A stretch of DNA of 38,849 nucleotides from Caldifarciminota bacterium. GTDB lineage: Bacteria > Hydrothermota > Hydrothermia > B15-G9 > WFZT01. Below, one piece after another: positions 31,384 through 38,849 of the stretch. How positions within the stretch are numbered: position 1 is the stretch's first letter; each line of letters opens with the position of its first letter. The notes under the pieces were generated by a model. The model ran no database searches, had not been told where the DNA came from, and was given only the letters and a program-made list of their open reading frames with translations. The stretch spans positions 1 to 38,849 of the forward strand of contig JALXCE010000308.1 in assembly GCA_026991055.1 (NCBI GenBank). Direction: 5' to 3'. The position numbers were made by a program, and so were the translations under genes.

Positions 31384-32441
31384 AGGCACTGGTTTTAAGT
31401 GGTGGAAAAGGAACGAGATTAAGACCGGTGACATATAGCCTTGCAAAGCAACTCGTTCCCGTCGCAAATAGGCCAATCCTTTTCTACGTGCTGGATAACA
31501 TAATTCAAGCAGGGATAAGCGATATCGGAATCATTATTTCGCCGGAAACTGGTGAAGATATCAAGAGGGCGGTAGAGATGTATCGGACCCGTGACGCCAG
31601 GTTTACCTTTATTTTACAGGAGGCACCTCTGGGACTTGCCCATGCCGTAAAAATTTCAAGAGACTTTATCGGTGATGAACCTTTTGTTATGTACCTTGGA
31701 GATAATTTGATCGGCTCCGGGATCGGAAACTTTAAAGAAAAGTTTTTATCCGAAAACCCTGATGCCCTTATTCTGGTTAAAGAAGTGGAAGATGCCACAC
31801 AGTTTGGGGTCGTCGAATTTGACCAGGAAGGAAAGGTAATGAGATTGGTGGAAAAGCCAAAATTTCCTCCGTCCAGCTTCGCCCTTGTCGGGGTTTACTT
31901 CTTCTCTCCTGCTATTTTTGAAGCTGTAGAGAAGCTCACACCTTCATGGCGCGGAGAGTATGAGATTACGGAAGCCATTCAGGAGCTGATAAATTCCGGT
32001 AAAAAAGTAATTGCCGAGTATCTTGAATCCTGGTGGCTTGATACAGGGAAAAAGGATGACATTCTTGAGGCTAACAGAGTGGTGCTTGATGAATGGATAA
32101 GGAGAAATATAGATGGGCGCATTGATGAATCAAGTGTTATATCTGGAAGAGTGTCCATTTCTAAGGGTGCCATCGTGGAGAACTCTGAAATCAGGGGCCC
32201 TGTTGTTATTGGTAGTGGCGCGACGGTAAGGAACTCATTTATAGGACCTTACACGAGCATTGGGGATTTCTCACATGTGGAAGATTCAGAAATCCAATTC
32301 TCGGTTGTGCTTGATGGTGTTGAAATTCTCGGAGTTAAAGGGATTGATAGTTCAATAATAGGGAAAAGGGCACGCGTAGTGGGCAATGGCAAAAATCGTA
32401 TTAAACTTTTCATCGGAGATGATGCAGTAGTTGAATTCTGA
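31380..32441 (+). CDS. rmlA: Glucose-1-phosphate thymidylyltransferase, long form
   Basis: RmlA makes dTDP-glucose, the first step to dTDP-L-rhamnose. The 353-residue product has ALVLSGGKGTRLRPVTYSLA with the KQLVPVANRPI signature, YLGDNL, GVVEFD, LVEKPKFPPSS, WRGEYEITEAIQ and WWLDTGKKDDI. From about residue 245 a left-handed beta-helix follows (hexads such as IVENSEIRGPVVIGSGATVR). This defines the long RmlA subclass common in archaea, actinobacteria and thermophiles, in contrast to the ~290-residue enterobacterial form. It begins inside the stop of the preceding gene. Confidence 0.92.
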   Translation: MKALVLSGGKGTRLRPVTYSLAKQLVPVANRPILFYVLDNIIQAGISDIGIIISPETGEDIKRAVEMYRTRDARFTFILQEAPLGLAHAVKISRDFIGDEPFVMYLGDNLIGSGIGNFKEKFLSENPDALILVKEVEDATQFGVVEFDQEGKVMRLVEKPKFPPSSFALVGVYFFSPAIFEAVEKLTPSWRGEYEITEAIQELINSGKKVIAEYLESWWLDTGKKDDILEANRVVLDEWIRRNIDGRIDESSVISGRVSISKGAIVENSEIRGPVVIGSGATVRNSFIGPYTSIGDFSHVEDSEIQFSVVLDGVEILGVKGIDSSIIGKRARVVGNGKNRIKLFIGDDAVVEF

Positions 32442-32442
32442 G

Positions 32443-32997
32443 ATGGCCCGACTGCTTAAAATTAAGCTTCCCATAGACGGCCCATTTGTTATAGTCCCTG
32501 AGGTCTACCATGACCATCGAGGATACTTCATGGAAACCTTTAGTGAAAGGGACTTTAAGGAGATCGGCATCACGAAGAGCTTTGTTCAGGACAACGAATC
32601 CTACACAAAAAAGCGCGGCACAATTAGAGGATTGCACTACCAGATAGCTCCGAAGCCGCAGGCCAAGCTGGTGAGATGTGTCAGGGGAAGTGTATTTGAT
32701 GTGATGGTGGATATCAGGCCAGGTAGTCCAACGTTTGGCCGATGGACCGCGGTAATTCTTAATGAATTCAACCACAAGCAGGTCTACATTCCCGAGGGAT
32801 TCGCCCACGGATTCCAGAGCCTCACTGATGATGTAATTGTTACTTACAAGGTCACAGAATTTTACTATAGAGAGTTTGACAGGGCCATCAGATGGAATGA
32901 TCCCGAGATTGGCATCTCCTGGCCCTTTGATAATCCCATACTATCTGAAAAAGACAGAAATGCGCCCCTTCTGAAGGAGGCAGAGCTTATCTTTTGA
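32443..32997 (+). CDS. rmlC: dTDP-4-dehydrorhamnose 3,5-epimerase
   Basis: RmlC epimerises dTDP-4-keto-6-deoxyglucose at C3 and C5. The 184-residue cupin has DHRGYFMETF, FVQDNESYT, the catalytic His in GTIRGLHYQ, the KLVRCVRGSVFDVMVDIR strand pair, YIPEGFAHGFQSL and the C-terminal IRWNDPEIGISWP. The frame is open upstream to a TTG inside rmlA. I choose the ATG at 32443, 1 nt after the rmlA stop. No strong ribosome-binding site is visible, which suggests coupling. Confidence 0.94.
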   Translation: MARLLKIKLPIDGPFVIVPEVYHDHRGYFMETFSERDFKEIGITKSFVQDNESYTKKRGTIRGLHYQIAPKPQAKLVRCVRGSVFDVMVDIRPGSPTFGRWTAVILNEFNHKQVYIPEGFAHGFQSLTDDVIVTYKVTEFYYREFDRAIRWNDPEIGISWPFDNPILSEKDRNAPLLKEAELIF

Positions 32998-32999
32998 CC

Positions 33000-34004
33000 A
33001 TGAGGATACTTGTAACAGGTGGAGCCGGCTTCATAGGAAGTGAGTTTGTAAGGCAGTTAAAAGAAGAGGTCGCGGTCCTGGATAGCCTGACCTACGCCGG
33101 AGATTTGAAAAGACTCGAAAAGGTGATGTCCCGGATTTCATTTTTCCGTGCCGATGTGCATGATATGGAGCAAATTCAAAAAATTTTTAAAGACTTTAAA
33201 CCCGAGGTAGTGGTACACTTTGCGGCAGAGACCCATGTGGACAGAAGTATCCTTTTCCCCACCCAATTCTACGAGACCAACGTGATAGGCACCCACAATG
33301 TGCTCCAGGCTTCTCTTGAAACTGGCGTTGAGCTTTTTATCAATGTTTCCACAGATGAGGTTTATGGTGAGAGAGAGGATGAAGGAAGATTTAAAGAAGA
33401 TGATCCGTTGAGACCAGGCTCTCCATATGCGGTTAGTAAGGCGGCGGCTGATATGCTCGGCCGTGCATTTATGCGAACTTACGGTCTTCCTGTGATTACC
33501 GTGAGACCTTCCAACAACTATGGTCCCTGGCAGTACCCTGAGAAGCTTGTCCCGGTTGTCATCGCGAAGGCTCTAAAAGACGAGCCAATCCCGGTCTATG
33601 GAACTGGTGAAAATTTAAGAGAATGGATACACGTTTCGGATACGGCTCGAGCTTTGATAGAAATTCTGAAGAATCCCAGGCCGGGTGAGATTTACAATAT
33701 AGGTAGTGGAATTGAGCTTAAAAACATTGACGTGGTTAAGAAAATACTTCGTATCCTTGGTAAACCCGAGGATTTGATAACCTTTGTCAGGGATCGTGCC
33801 GGGCACGATTTTCGGTACTCCCTTAACACCAAGAAAATCCAAAAGGAGATCGGATGGAGCCCGGAAATAGGTTTTGATGAAGGACTCTATCAGACTGTGA
33901 TGTGGTACATTGAACACATGGAATGGCTTGAGGAGAAGATAAAAACTGTCCGTAGTTTCTGGGAAATGGTCTATGAAAATGAGAGTGGTGATAACAGGAG
34001 CTAA
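33000..34004 (+). CDS. rmlB: dTDP-glucose 4,6-dehydratase
   Basis: RmlB converts dTDP-glucose to dTDP-4-keto-6-deoxyglucose, using bound NAD. The 334-residue short-chain dehydrogenase has RILVTGGAGFIGS, AAETHVDRSI, the catalytic STDEVYGE, SPYAVSKAAAD (Tyr and Lys), RPSNNYGPWQYPEKL and REWIHVSDTARAL. The ATG at 33000 gives the usual N-terminus. An in-frame TTG two codons earlier overlaps the rmlC stop as TTGA and sits at a better distance (13 nt) from GGAGG, so it could be the real start. The 3' end overlaps rmlD by 32 nt. Confidence 0.95.
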   Translation: MRILVTGGAGFIGSEFVRQLKEEVAVLDSLTYAGDLKRLEKVMSRISFFRADVHDMEQIQKIFKDFKPEVVVHFAAETHVDRSILFPTQFYETNVIGTHNVLQASLETGVELFINVSTDEVYGEREDEGRFKEDDPLRPGSPYAVSKAAADMLGRAFMRTYGLPVITVRPSNNYGPWQYPEKLVPVVIAKALKDEPIPVYGTGENLREWIHVSDTARALIEILKNPRPGEIYNIGSGIELKNIDVVKKILRILGKPEDLITFVRDRAGHDFRYSLNTKKIQKEIGWSPEIGFDEGLYQTVMWYIEHMEWLEEKIKTVRSFWEMVYENESGDNRS

Positions 34005-34824
34005 TGGCCAGCTCGGCACTGCACTGGTCGAAAATGCCCCAGAAAACGTTGAAGTTATACCCCACACAAGAGAGGATTTTGATCTGAGGGATATAAATGC
34101 TCTTGAACGTTTTTTAAGAGAAACTGCTCCTTTTATGGTTATCAATACGGCCGCTTTTCATGATACAGAGGCCTGTGAGACTGAATTTGAAGAGGCTCTG
34201 TTTGTGAATGCGATAATACCGACTATAATGGCAAGAATACTCGAGGAAATTGGGGGAATCGTGGTTTTTATCAGCACCGATTACGTATTTGACGGCGAGA
34301 AACGGGGAGAGCTTTATCTTGAGGATGACTTGCCGAATCCCCTGAACAGGTACGGTATCTCAAAACTTGCAGGTGAAGTGGGGGTTTCAAAACTGTCTTC
34401 TAAGTTCTATATTTTTAGACTGTCTTCGCTCTTTGGAAAAACGAGGAAACGGACCGGGAATTTTGTCCTTAAAATTATAGAAAAGGCAAAGAAAGGCGAG
34501 CCCCTCAGGGTAGTCAATGATATTTTCATGACACCCACTTACGCTCCGGACGCTGCAAGAAGAATCTGGGAAGTCCTGCTTGGTGATTTTTCTCCCGGAG
34601 TGTACCACGTCTCAAACTCAGGTGTCACCAGCTGGTTTGATTTTGCAAAGGAAATACTGAGGATCAAGGGCATTGATAAAGATGTGATGCCTGTTTCTCA
34701 TACCGAGATTAAAACGAAAGTGAAGAGGCCCTTCTGGAGCCCGCTGGGAAGCAAATATCTTTCTCCGTTACGTCATTGGGGGGAGGCACTCAAAGAATAT
34801 CTGGAGGTAGAGTCATGGACCTGA
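33973..34824 (+). CDS. rmlD: dTDP-4-dehydrorhamnose reductase
   Basis: RmlD reduces the 4-keto group to complete dTDP-L-rhamnose. The 283-residue protein has RVVITGANGQLGTAL, the INTAAFHDTEACE segment, FISTDYVFDG, NRYGISKLAGE (Tyr and Lys) and the substrate region around TPTYAPDAARRIWE. Identity is moderate compared with RmlB and RmlC: the usual NAAAYT is NTAAFH and the C-terminal part is less typical. Position directly after rmlABC orthologues makes the assignment firm. Two ATGs lie 6 nt apart. The first has GGGA 8 nt upstream. It overlaps rmlB by 32 nt and the GT2 gene by 10 nt. Confidence 0.88.
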   Translation: MKMRVVITGANGQLGTALVENAPENVEVIPHTREDFDLRDINALERFLRETAPFMVINTAAFHDTEACETEFEEALFVNAIIPTIMARILEEIGGIVVFISTDYVFDGEKRGELYLEDDLPNPLNRYGISKLAGEVGVSKLSSKFYIFRLSSLFGKTRKRTGNFVLKIIEKAKKGEPLRVVNDIFMTPTYAPDAARRIWEVLLGDFSPGVYHVSNSGVTSWFDFAKEILRIKGIDKDVMPVSHTEIKTKVKRPFWSPLGSKYLSPLRHWGEALKEYLEVESWT

Positions 34825-35618
34825 GTGTCATAACAATCAGTCATGGGCACGATGCCGAGGTAAAAAGGCTTTACAAGTCTATCCTCGGCAAAGACTGGAA
34901 AGTCGGTTTAGAACTAATTCTTATAGACAATCTCCCCCCTCACAAAACAGCAAAGCTGGTGAGCAAGACTTTCCCCGGAGTCAAAATATTGAAGAACAAG
35001 AGACCCAGGGGATTTGCACACAACGCTAACCTTGGTATAAGCAAATCCTCGGGACGTTACATTTTTCTACTAAATCCTGACATTGTAGTCCTCGACGGCC
35101 TCTTTGAAAAAATGGTTAAATTCATGGATGAGCACCCTGATGTTGGCATAGCAGCCCCGGTTCTCCTTAATGTGGATGGCTCAAGACAACCCTCGGCACG
35201 AAGATTCCCCAATTTCTGGGTAATGATGTTGCGTGGTCTTGGCCTTGACAGGTACCTTGGTTTTATGTCATTAAATCAAAAATATATTGCAAACGATGTA
35301 CCTCTGAACAACGGCTATGTGAACGTGGATTGGGTGACAGGAGCGGCCATGATTATCAGGAGAAAGGCATACGAAGTTATAGGCCCGTTTGACGATAAAA
35401 ACTTTTTCCTCTACTTTGAGGATGTTGATTACTGCTACAGACTGTGGAAGGCGGGCTGGCGTGTGGCATATGTCACAGAGGCCAGAGCAGTGCACGAATG
35501 GAAAAGACGCTCGAGAAATCCATTCTCCGTTTATAAATTTTACCACGTTGTTAGTGGCGTAAGGTTTTTCAAAAAGTACGGTCTAAATCTGAAAAATCCC
35601 AGGGAGGGTTTGAAATGA
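34815..35618 (+). CDS. Family 2 glycosyltransferase, rhamnosyltransferase-like
   Basis: The 267-residue inverting GT-A enzyme resembles WbbL-type rhamnosyltransferases. It opens with MDLSVITISHGHD, then LILIDNLPPH, the metal-binding segment FLLNPDIVVLDGL, IAAPVLLNVDGSRQPSARRFP, WVTGAAMIIRRKAYEVIG and YFEDVDYCYRLWKAGW with the catalytic acidic residues. No membrane segment is seen. The start at 34815 is supported by GGAGG 7 nt upstream; the frame extends 13 codons into rmlD. Location right after the rhamnose genes suggests that dTDP-rhamnose is the donor, but this is inference. Confidence 0.85.
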   Translation: MDLSVITISHGHDAEVKRLYKSILGKDWKVGLELILIDNLPPHKTAKLVSKTFPGVKILKNKRPRGFAHNANLGISKSSGRYIFLLNPDIVVLDGLFEKMVKFMDEHPDVGIAAPVLLNVDGSRQPSARRFPNFWVMMLRGLGLDRYLGFMSLNQKYIANDVPLNNGYVNVDWVTGAAMIIRRKAYEVIGPFDDKNFFLYFEDVDYCYRLWKAGWRVAYVTEARAVHEWKRRSRNPFSVYKFYHVVSGVRFFKKYGLNLKNPREGLK

Positions 35619-37078
35619 AAGTTTTTTACATGTCGTCTGAGATATATCCCTATGCGAAAACAGGGGGATTGGCCGATGTTGCCGGCACACTTCCCCTGAG
35701 TCTCAAAAAACTGGGAGTCGAGATCATTCTCGCAATGCCCTATTACAATAGGTTCGTTGAAAAACACATCCCTGAGAATACCGGAATCGTGCTGGACGTG
35801 GAATTCAACGGAATTACCTACAAGACGCCTATCTATAAAAAAGAAAACAAAGACGTTACCACCTACTTCATCAAAAACGACCAGTTCTTCAATAGAGAGT
35901 TTCTCTACGGAACACCTGAAGGCGATTATCCTGATAACCCGCTCAGATTCGGCTTTTTTAACGTAGCATCCCTGAGACTTCTTGAAAAATTGAATTTTAA
36001 ACCGGCGATTATCCATCTAAACGACTGGCAGACAGCTCTTGTCCCTGTTTACCTTAAAAAAACGAATCTTTTCCCATTTCTAAAGGATACGAAAACCATT
36101 ATAACAATCCACAATCTTGCCTATCAGGGCACCTTTGATCCCAAATTTTTGAAAGACCTGATGCTCCCTGAATCTCTATTCAACATGGAGGCCATGGAAT
36201 TTTATGGAAAAATCAACTTTTTGAAAGGCGGAATAGTTTTCTCCGACGTCATCACAACTGTCAGCCCTACCTATGCACGGGAAATTCAGACCCCGGAGTA
36301 TGGGTATGGACTCGAAGGAGTGCTTTACAAGAGAAGGGAGCATATTTATGGGATTTTAAACGGCATTGATTACGATGTATGGAATCCTGAAAACGATGAA
36401 AATATTTACTACACGTACTCAGTCGAAGACTTCCATTACAAGAAAATGCTGAACAAAACCCACCTTCAGGAAGATGTGGGCCTTCCGGCAGATTCTGAAA
36501 AGCCTTTGATTGGTATGGTTTCAAGGCTCGCAGCTCAAAAGGGGCTTGACCTCCTTGCAGATGCCATGAAAGAGCTTTCAAACATGGACCTTCAGATGGT
36601 TATACTTGGGACAGGTGATAAAATTTATCAGGACCTTCTCTCTGATTTTGGAACCAAATTCCCAGACAAATTCGCCGTTAAAATTGCATTTGATCCGGTG
36701 CTTGCAAGAAGAATTTACGCTGGTTCTGACATGTTCCTCATGCCATCAAGATATGAGCCATGTGGGCTTGGCCAGATGATTGCTATGCGGTACGGAACTA
36801 TTCCTGTAGTGAGAAAAACAGGTGGCCTTGCTGATACTGTCGAGGATTTCACCTATGAAAAGCTAAAGCGTGATCCTGGAAAACGTAAGGGATACGGTTT
36901 TAGCTTCACTACATACACTCATGCCAACCTGATAGATGCTATTAAAAGGGCACTCAAGATTTATAGGGATAAAGAGACATGGAACCAGCTTGTAAAAATT
37001 GCCATGACACGTGATTTCTCATGGAAGAGCTCGGCAAGGGAGTATATCGCTCTTTACGAAAAGGTCATGTACATGTAA
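35615..37078 (+). CDS. glgA: Starch/glycogen synthase, GT5 family
   Basis: The 487-residue GT-B enzyme matches ADP-glucose:glucan glucosyltransferases. It has the donor motif YAKTGGLADVAGTLP near the N-terminus, IIHLNDWQTALVPVY, TIHNLAYQG, the inter-domain YGILNGIDYDVWNP, GMVSRLAAQKGLDLL and the acidic active-site segment SRYEPCGLGQMIA, then RKTGGLADTV. It starts within the GT2 stop (ATGA) and ends 10 nt before the outer-membrane gene. Its presence in a rhamnose cluster without glgB or glgC nearby is unusual. The upstream nucleotidyltransferase might provide its sugar nucleotide. Confidence 0.93.
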   Translation: MKVFYMSSEIYPYAKTGGLADVAGTLPLSLKKLGVEIILAMPYYNRFVEKHIPENTGIVLDVEFNGITYKTPIYKKENKDVTTYFIKNDQFFNREFLYGTPEGDYPDNPLRFGFFNVASLRLLEKLNFKPAIIHLNDWQTALVPVYLKKTNLFPFLKDTKTIITIHNLAYQGTFDPKFLKDLMLPESLFNMEAMEFYGKINFLKGGIVFSDVITTVSPTYAREIQTPEYGYGLEGVLYKRREHIYGILNGIDYDVWNPENDENIYYTYSVEDFHYKKMLNKTHLQEDVGLPADSEKPLIGMVSRLAAQKGLDLLADAMKELSNMDLQMVILGTGDKIYQDLLSDFGTKFPDKFAVKIAFDPVLARRIYAGSDMFLMPSRYEPCGLGQMIAMRYGTIPVVRKTGGLADTVEDFTYEKLKRDPGKRKGYGFSFTTYTHANLIDAIKRALKIYRDKETWNQLVKIAMTRDFSWKSSAREYIALYEKVMYM

Positions 37079-37088
37079 GGAGGTCGAA

Positions 37089-38306
37089 ATGAAGAAACTG
37101 TTTATCCTTTTATTTGTCACGGGCCTGCTCTCGGCCCAGTTTGCACCTGATACGACCAACTCAGTTGGTGGCGGGCTTGGTATGGCCGTAATTGATGGCA
37201 ACCCTTATTTCACCTTAAATCTTGCAACCGAATTACATTTTGGAAAGTTTGGACTTGGCCTGAATATACCGCTGCTCTACAGCCCAAAAGAAGGGATTAG
37301 AAAAGAGGATTGGAACTCTAAAAGAGATTACGCAAGGATAATCTCTTATGTGAGATACGGTTACAAAGGTGATCCGTTCTACATAAGAATCGGCGCGCTT
37401 TCCCATACGACACTCGGACACGGTTTTCTTGTTTACAACTACAATAACCGGATACGCGAAGACGAGGTGAAAGTGGGGGCTGAACTCTACGTTGACAGGG
37501 GATTCTTTGGATTCGAGGGATTTAACAGTGACTTCGGTAGACTTGGATTGATGGGAATAAGGGGATTCGTGCGGCCATTTCATAACATCCCTATAGCGGG
37601 CAGGTTGCAGCTCGGCGGAAGCTTTGTCCGGGACTTTGATCCAGACGAGAGAGAAGCTACACACGACGGTGTTTCAGCTTTTGGGCTTGATGCTGGTTTC
37701 CCAATATTCCAGTACTCTCTTTTAAGTTCCACGGTTTACGCTGACTATGGCACCATAGTTAAGCACGGACACGGATTTGCAGAGGGTATTGTCTTCAGTC
37801 TAAACGGTATTGGAATCTTTGACCTTGGAGTAAAACTTGAGGAAAGGCAACTATCCCCACACTTCACGCCTGCATATTTCAACTCGATGTATGAAGTTGA
37901 TAAACCATACAAAGAATCGGAGCTTGACAGCATCACTCAAAAGGTTGATGGCACATTTGGTGAACTCTACGGTGAAGCCCTGGGGAAGCTTAAGGTCTCT
38001 GGAAATTACTTCCACAAGAAAAATGTTAAAAACAGTGGGGTTCTAAATCTTCTTGCCACCACTGGTGATATGTTCCCTGTCTTCACCCTGAACTGGCGTT
38101 ATTACAAAGACCAGATTGAGACCATGAAGGATGTCTTTACCATCAATGACCGGTCCATTCTTTTCACGGAGATAGGCTACAGGTTGAACCCATACATGAC
38201 TGTTTTCACGGTAATTAAAAGAACTTACCGTTATGATAAAGAGACGGGTAAATATAAGCCCACAGACCGCTACGGTGTCAGGGTAGAATTTAACTGGCAT
38301 TTTTAA
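37089..38306 (+). CDS. Predicted outer-membrane protein of unknown function
   Basis: The 405-residue product has a clear signal peptide (MKKLFILLFVTGLLSA, cleavage probably before QF). The mature part is rich in alternating polar/aromatic strands, such as FGLGLNIPLLY, YVRYGYKGDPFYIRIG and TLNWRYYKDQ. It ends VRVEFNWHF, with the C-terminal aromatic residue that outer-membrane barrels use for assembly. I recognise no family and assign no function. GGAGG lies 5 nt before the ATG, and it follows glgA by 10 nt, so it is probably the last gene of the polysaccharide unit. A GC-rich hairpin follows 11 nt after the stop. Confidence 0.8.
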   Translation: MKKLFILLFVTGLLSAQFAPDTTNSVGGGLGMAVIDGNPYFTLNLATELHFGKFGLGLNIPLLYSPKEGIRKEDWNSKRDYARIISYVRYGYKGDPFYIRIGALSHTTLGHGFLVYNYNNRIREDEVKVGAELYVDRGFFGFEGFNSDFGRLGLMGIRGFVRPFHNIPIAGRLQLGGSFVRDFDPDEREATHDGVSAFGLDAGFPIFQYSLLSSTVYADYGTIVKHGHGFAEGIVFSLNGIGIFDLGVKLEERQLSPHFTPAYFNSMYEVDKPYKESELDSITQKVDGTFGELYGEALGKLKVSGNYFHKKNVKNSGVLNLLATTGDMFPVFTLNWRYYKDQIETMKDVFTINDRSILFTEIGYRLNPYMTVFTVIKRTYRYDKETGKYKPTDRYGVRVEFNWHF

Positions 38307-38317
38307 GGTTTAAGGGG

Positions 38318-38340
38318 GGGCGTGCACTTCGTGCACGCCC
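38318..38340 (+). terminator. GC-rich hairpin after the outer-membrane protein gene
   Basis: GGGCGTGCAC and GTGCACGCCC form a perfect 10-bp stem around TTC, 11 nt after the stop codon. No T-run follows, so it is either a non-canonical terminator or a 3' stability hairpin. Confidence 0.5.
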
Positions 38341-38350
38341 TCTAAGTCGG

Positions 38351-38421
38351 CCCCTGGTTGAGAGCTTGTTCGAAAACTCTGAATTAATCTATGTGTTAAG
38401 TCTTGTTGATAGATTCACGTA
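38351..38421 (+). repeat. Imperfect direct repeat, copy A
   Basis: About 70 nt beginning CCCCTG, with a best-matching core TTGTTCGAAAACTCTGAATT (38367-38386) and a later CTTGTT...TTCACGTA block. It matches copy B in the same order, with small insertions/deletions and substitutions. Confidence 0.55.
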
Positions 38422-38430
38422 AAAAATTTT

Positions 38431-38466
38431 TCCTCCCCCCGCATAAATTTGTTTGCGGGGGGAGGA
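38431..38466 (-). terminator. 13-bp GC-rich hairpin, terminator for leftward transcription
   Basis: TCCTCCCCCCGCA (38431-38443) and TGCGGGGGGAGGA (38454-38466) pair perfectly around a 10-nt loop. On the minus strand the stem is followed by AAAAATTTTTT, giving the U-run of an intrinsic terminator. It would end transcription coming from the transposase at the right edge. The GGGGGGAGG...GGAGAGGGGG arrangement also resembles REP-like intergenic repeats. Confidence 0.55.
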
Positions 38467-38625
38467 TGAAAGGAGAGGGGGCACATCTGCGAGGAAAGGT
38501 TGTGATGAGGGTTACATCTTGATTTTTCAAATTTTTGAGCTGAGACTCTACCTATATCCTTCCAAATTCAAGGTAAAGAAGATACTGACATGTAACACCA
38601 ATCCTGGAATTTTTTAAACAGGATT

Positions 38626-38692
38626 CCCCTGTCGCGAGGTTGTTCGGAAAATTCTGAATTTTAGTTGCTACCTTGTTCATCGAATATTCGTA
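38626..38692 (+). repeat. Imperfect direct repeat, copy B
   Basis: Second copy of the repeat, about 275 nt from copy A. It begins CCCCTG, has the core TTGTTCGGAAAATTCTGAAT (one inserted base and one substitution against copy A) and ends with a CTTGTT...ATTCGTA block. Confidence 0.55.
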
Positions 38693-38722
38693 GCCTCAAT
38701 GATAGTCACAGACGAGACAATA

Positions 38723-38849
38723 TGTCAAGTCCTGAAATATGTTGACACTTAAAGGGGGAACTATCATCAGCATGATCTACCCCCTGTCTTCACCTCAAAT
38801 CCCTCTATCTCTACTTCTCCACTATAAACCTCGCTCGGCGTCGCATACC
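38723..38849 (-). mobile_element. Probable insertion-sequence end, truncated by the window edge
   Basis: The interval begins TGTCAAGTCC, with TTGACA in inverted orientation at 38742-38747. It continues through an AAAGGGGGAAC stretch to the stop codon of a transposase-like frame running leftward. A TGT... terminus shortly after the transposase stop is the layout of IS481/IS3-like elements. No flanking target duplication can be checked because the other end is outside the window. Confidence 0.45.
38767..38849 (-). CDS. Transposase C-terminus (integrase-core type), partial
   Basis: The minus strand is open from the window edge to a TGA at 38767-38769, giving 27 residues. They include YATPSEVYSGEVEIEGFEVK. 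The segment Y-x-TP-x-E-VY is the usual ending of DDE integrase-core transposases (R-TP-AEVY). The 5' part lies beyond the right edge, so this is a partial call. Composition agrees with a coding frame, but the short length limits certainty. Confidence 0.5.
   Translation of the reverse strand, partial: YATPSEVYSGEVEIEGFEVKTGGRSC

Larger units (their letters stand above)
38307..38722. other. Gene-free stretch with hairpins and repeats
   Basis: No credible coding region is present. The longest start-to-stop reads are under 25 codons. It contains two GC-rich hairpins and two copies of an imperfect direct repeat, listed separately. There is also a weak 7-bp hairpin (AATCCTG/CAGGATT, 38600-38625) and a 10-bp palindrome CGAATATTCG at 38681-38690. 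The pattern resembles accumulated intergenic repeat and mobile-element debris. Confidence 0.6.

Noticed and set aside
38466..38519. Small plus-strand frame starting MKGEGAHLRGK
   Set aside because: It is only 18 codons and lies in the arm of a GC-rich hairpin. The apparent ribosome-binding site is part of the stem, and there is no family resemblance.
38600..38625. AATCCTG/CAGGATT hairpin as a terminator
   Set aside because: The stem is only 7 bp with a 12-nt loop and no T-run after it.
38772..38849. Plus-strand frame open to the window end
   Set aside because: It is the shadow of the minus-strand transposase tail. Its composition (Leu/Ser/Pro run) is not protein-like and the ribosome-binding spacing is poor.

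Overview
The window looks like a chromosomal segment of a Gram-negative-type (diderm) bacterium that makes meso-diaminopimelate peptidoglycan. MurE carries the DNPR specificity motif. The last gene encodes a secreted protein ending in an aromatic residue, as outer-membrane barrels do, and a complete dTDP-L-rhamnose pathway is present. Lys/Glu-rich proteins, an archaeal-type nicotinate phosphoribosyltransferase with a zinc ribbon, and a long-form RmlA hint at a deep-branching, possibly thermophilic uncultured lineage. I cannot name the phylum from sequence alone. No tRNA, rRNA or CRISPR array was seen.

Left part (1-19203, all minus strand). Reading from right to left there is an almost canonical dcw cluster: mraZ, rsmH, ftsL, ftsI, murE, murF, mraY, murD, ftsW, murG, murC, murB, a very short ftsQ-like gene, ftsA and ftsZ. 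Most joints are 1-14 nt overlaps or near-contacts, many of them ATGA-type. Next come an HD-domain phosphohydrolase and rpe, then the translation operon rpsP-khpA-rimM-trmD-rplS, which has its own strong promoter inside the end of rpe. The first codons of a probable HU gene lie at the left edge. MraZ-type repeats (TGGGA, 10-nt period) flank the predicted -10 of the mraZ promoter, suggesting autoregulation.

Middle part (19393-29400, plus strand). A divergent unit holds a MagIII-like DNA glycosylase, cinA (interrupted by a single-base frameshift as sequenced) and adenine deaminase. It is followed by a cell-wall amidase, a 1153-residue protein kinase/ATPase/TPR protein and a GAF-type sigma-54 activator. 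The last two look like a kinase-regulator pair and are the best candidate here for an uncharacterised signalling system.

Right part (29466-38306, plus strand). After pncB comes a surface-polysaccharide block: two nucleotidyltransferases (the second is RmlA), RmlC, RmlB, RmlD, a rhamnosyltransferase-like GT2, a GT5 starch/glycogen synthase, and the predicted outer-membrane protein. The last ~540 nt hold no complete gene. They contain two GC-rich hairpins, an imperfect ~70-nt direct repeat and what looks like the end of an insertion sequence, with the tail of a transposase gene entering from the right edge.

Main oddities: the broken cinA; an A7/G5 run at the end of rsmH that, shifted by one base, would restore an ATGA joint with ftsL; an ftsL overlapped on both sides; an FtsQ without a POTRA domain; and a perfect 17-bp palindrome inside the kinase gene.
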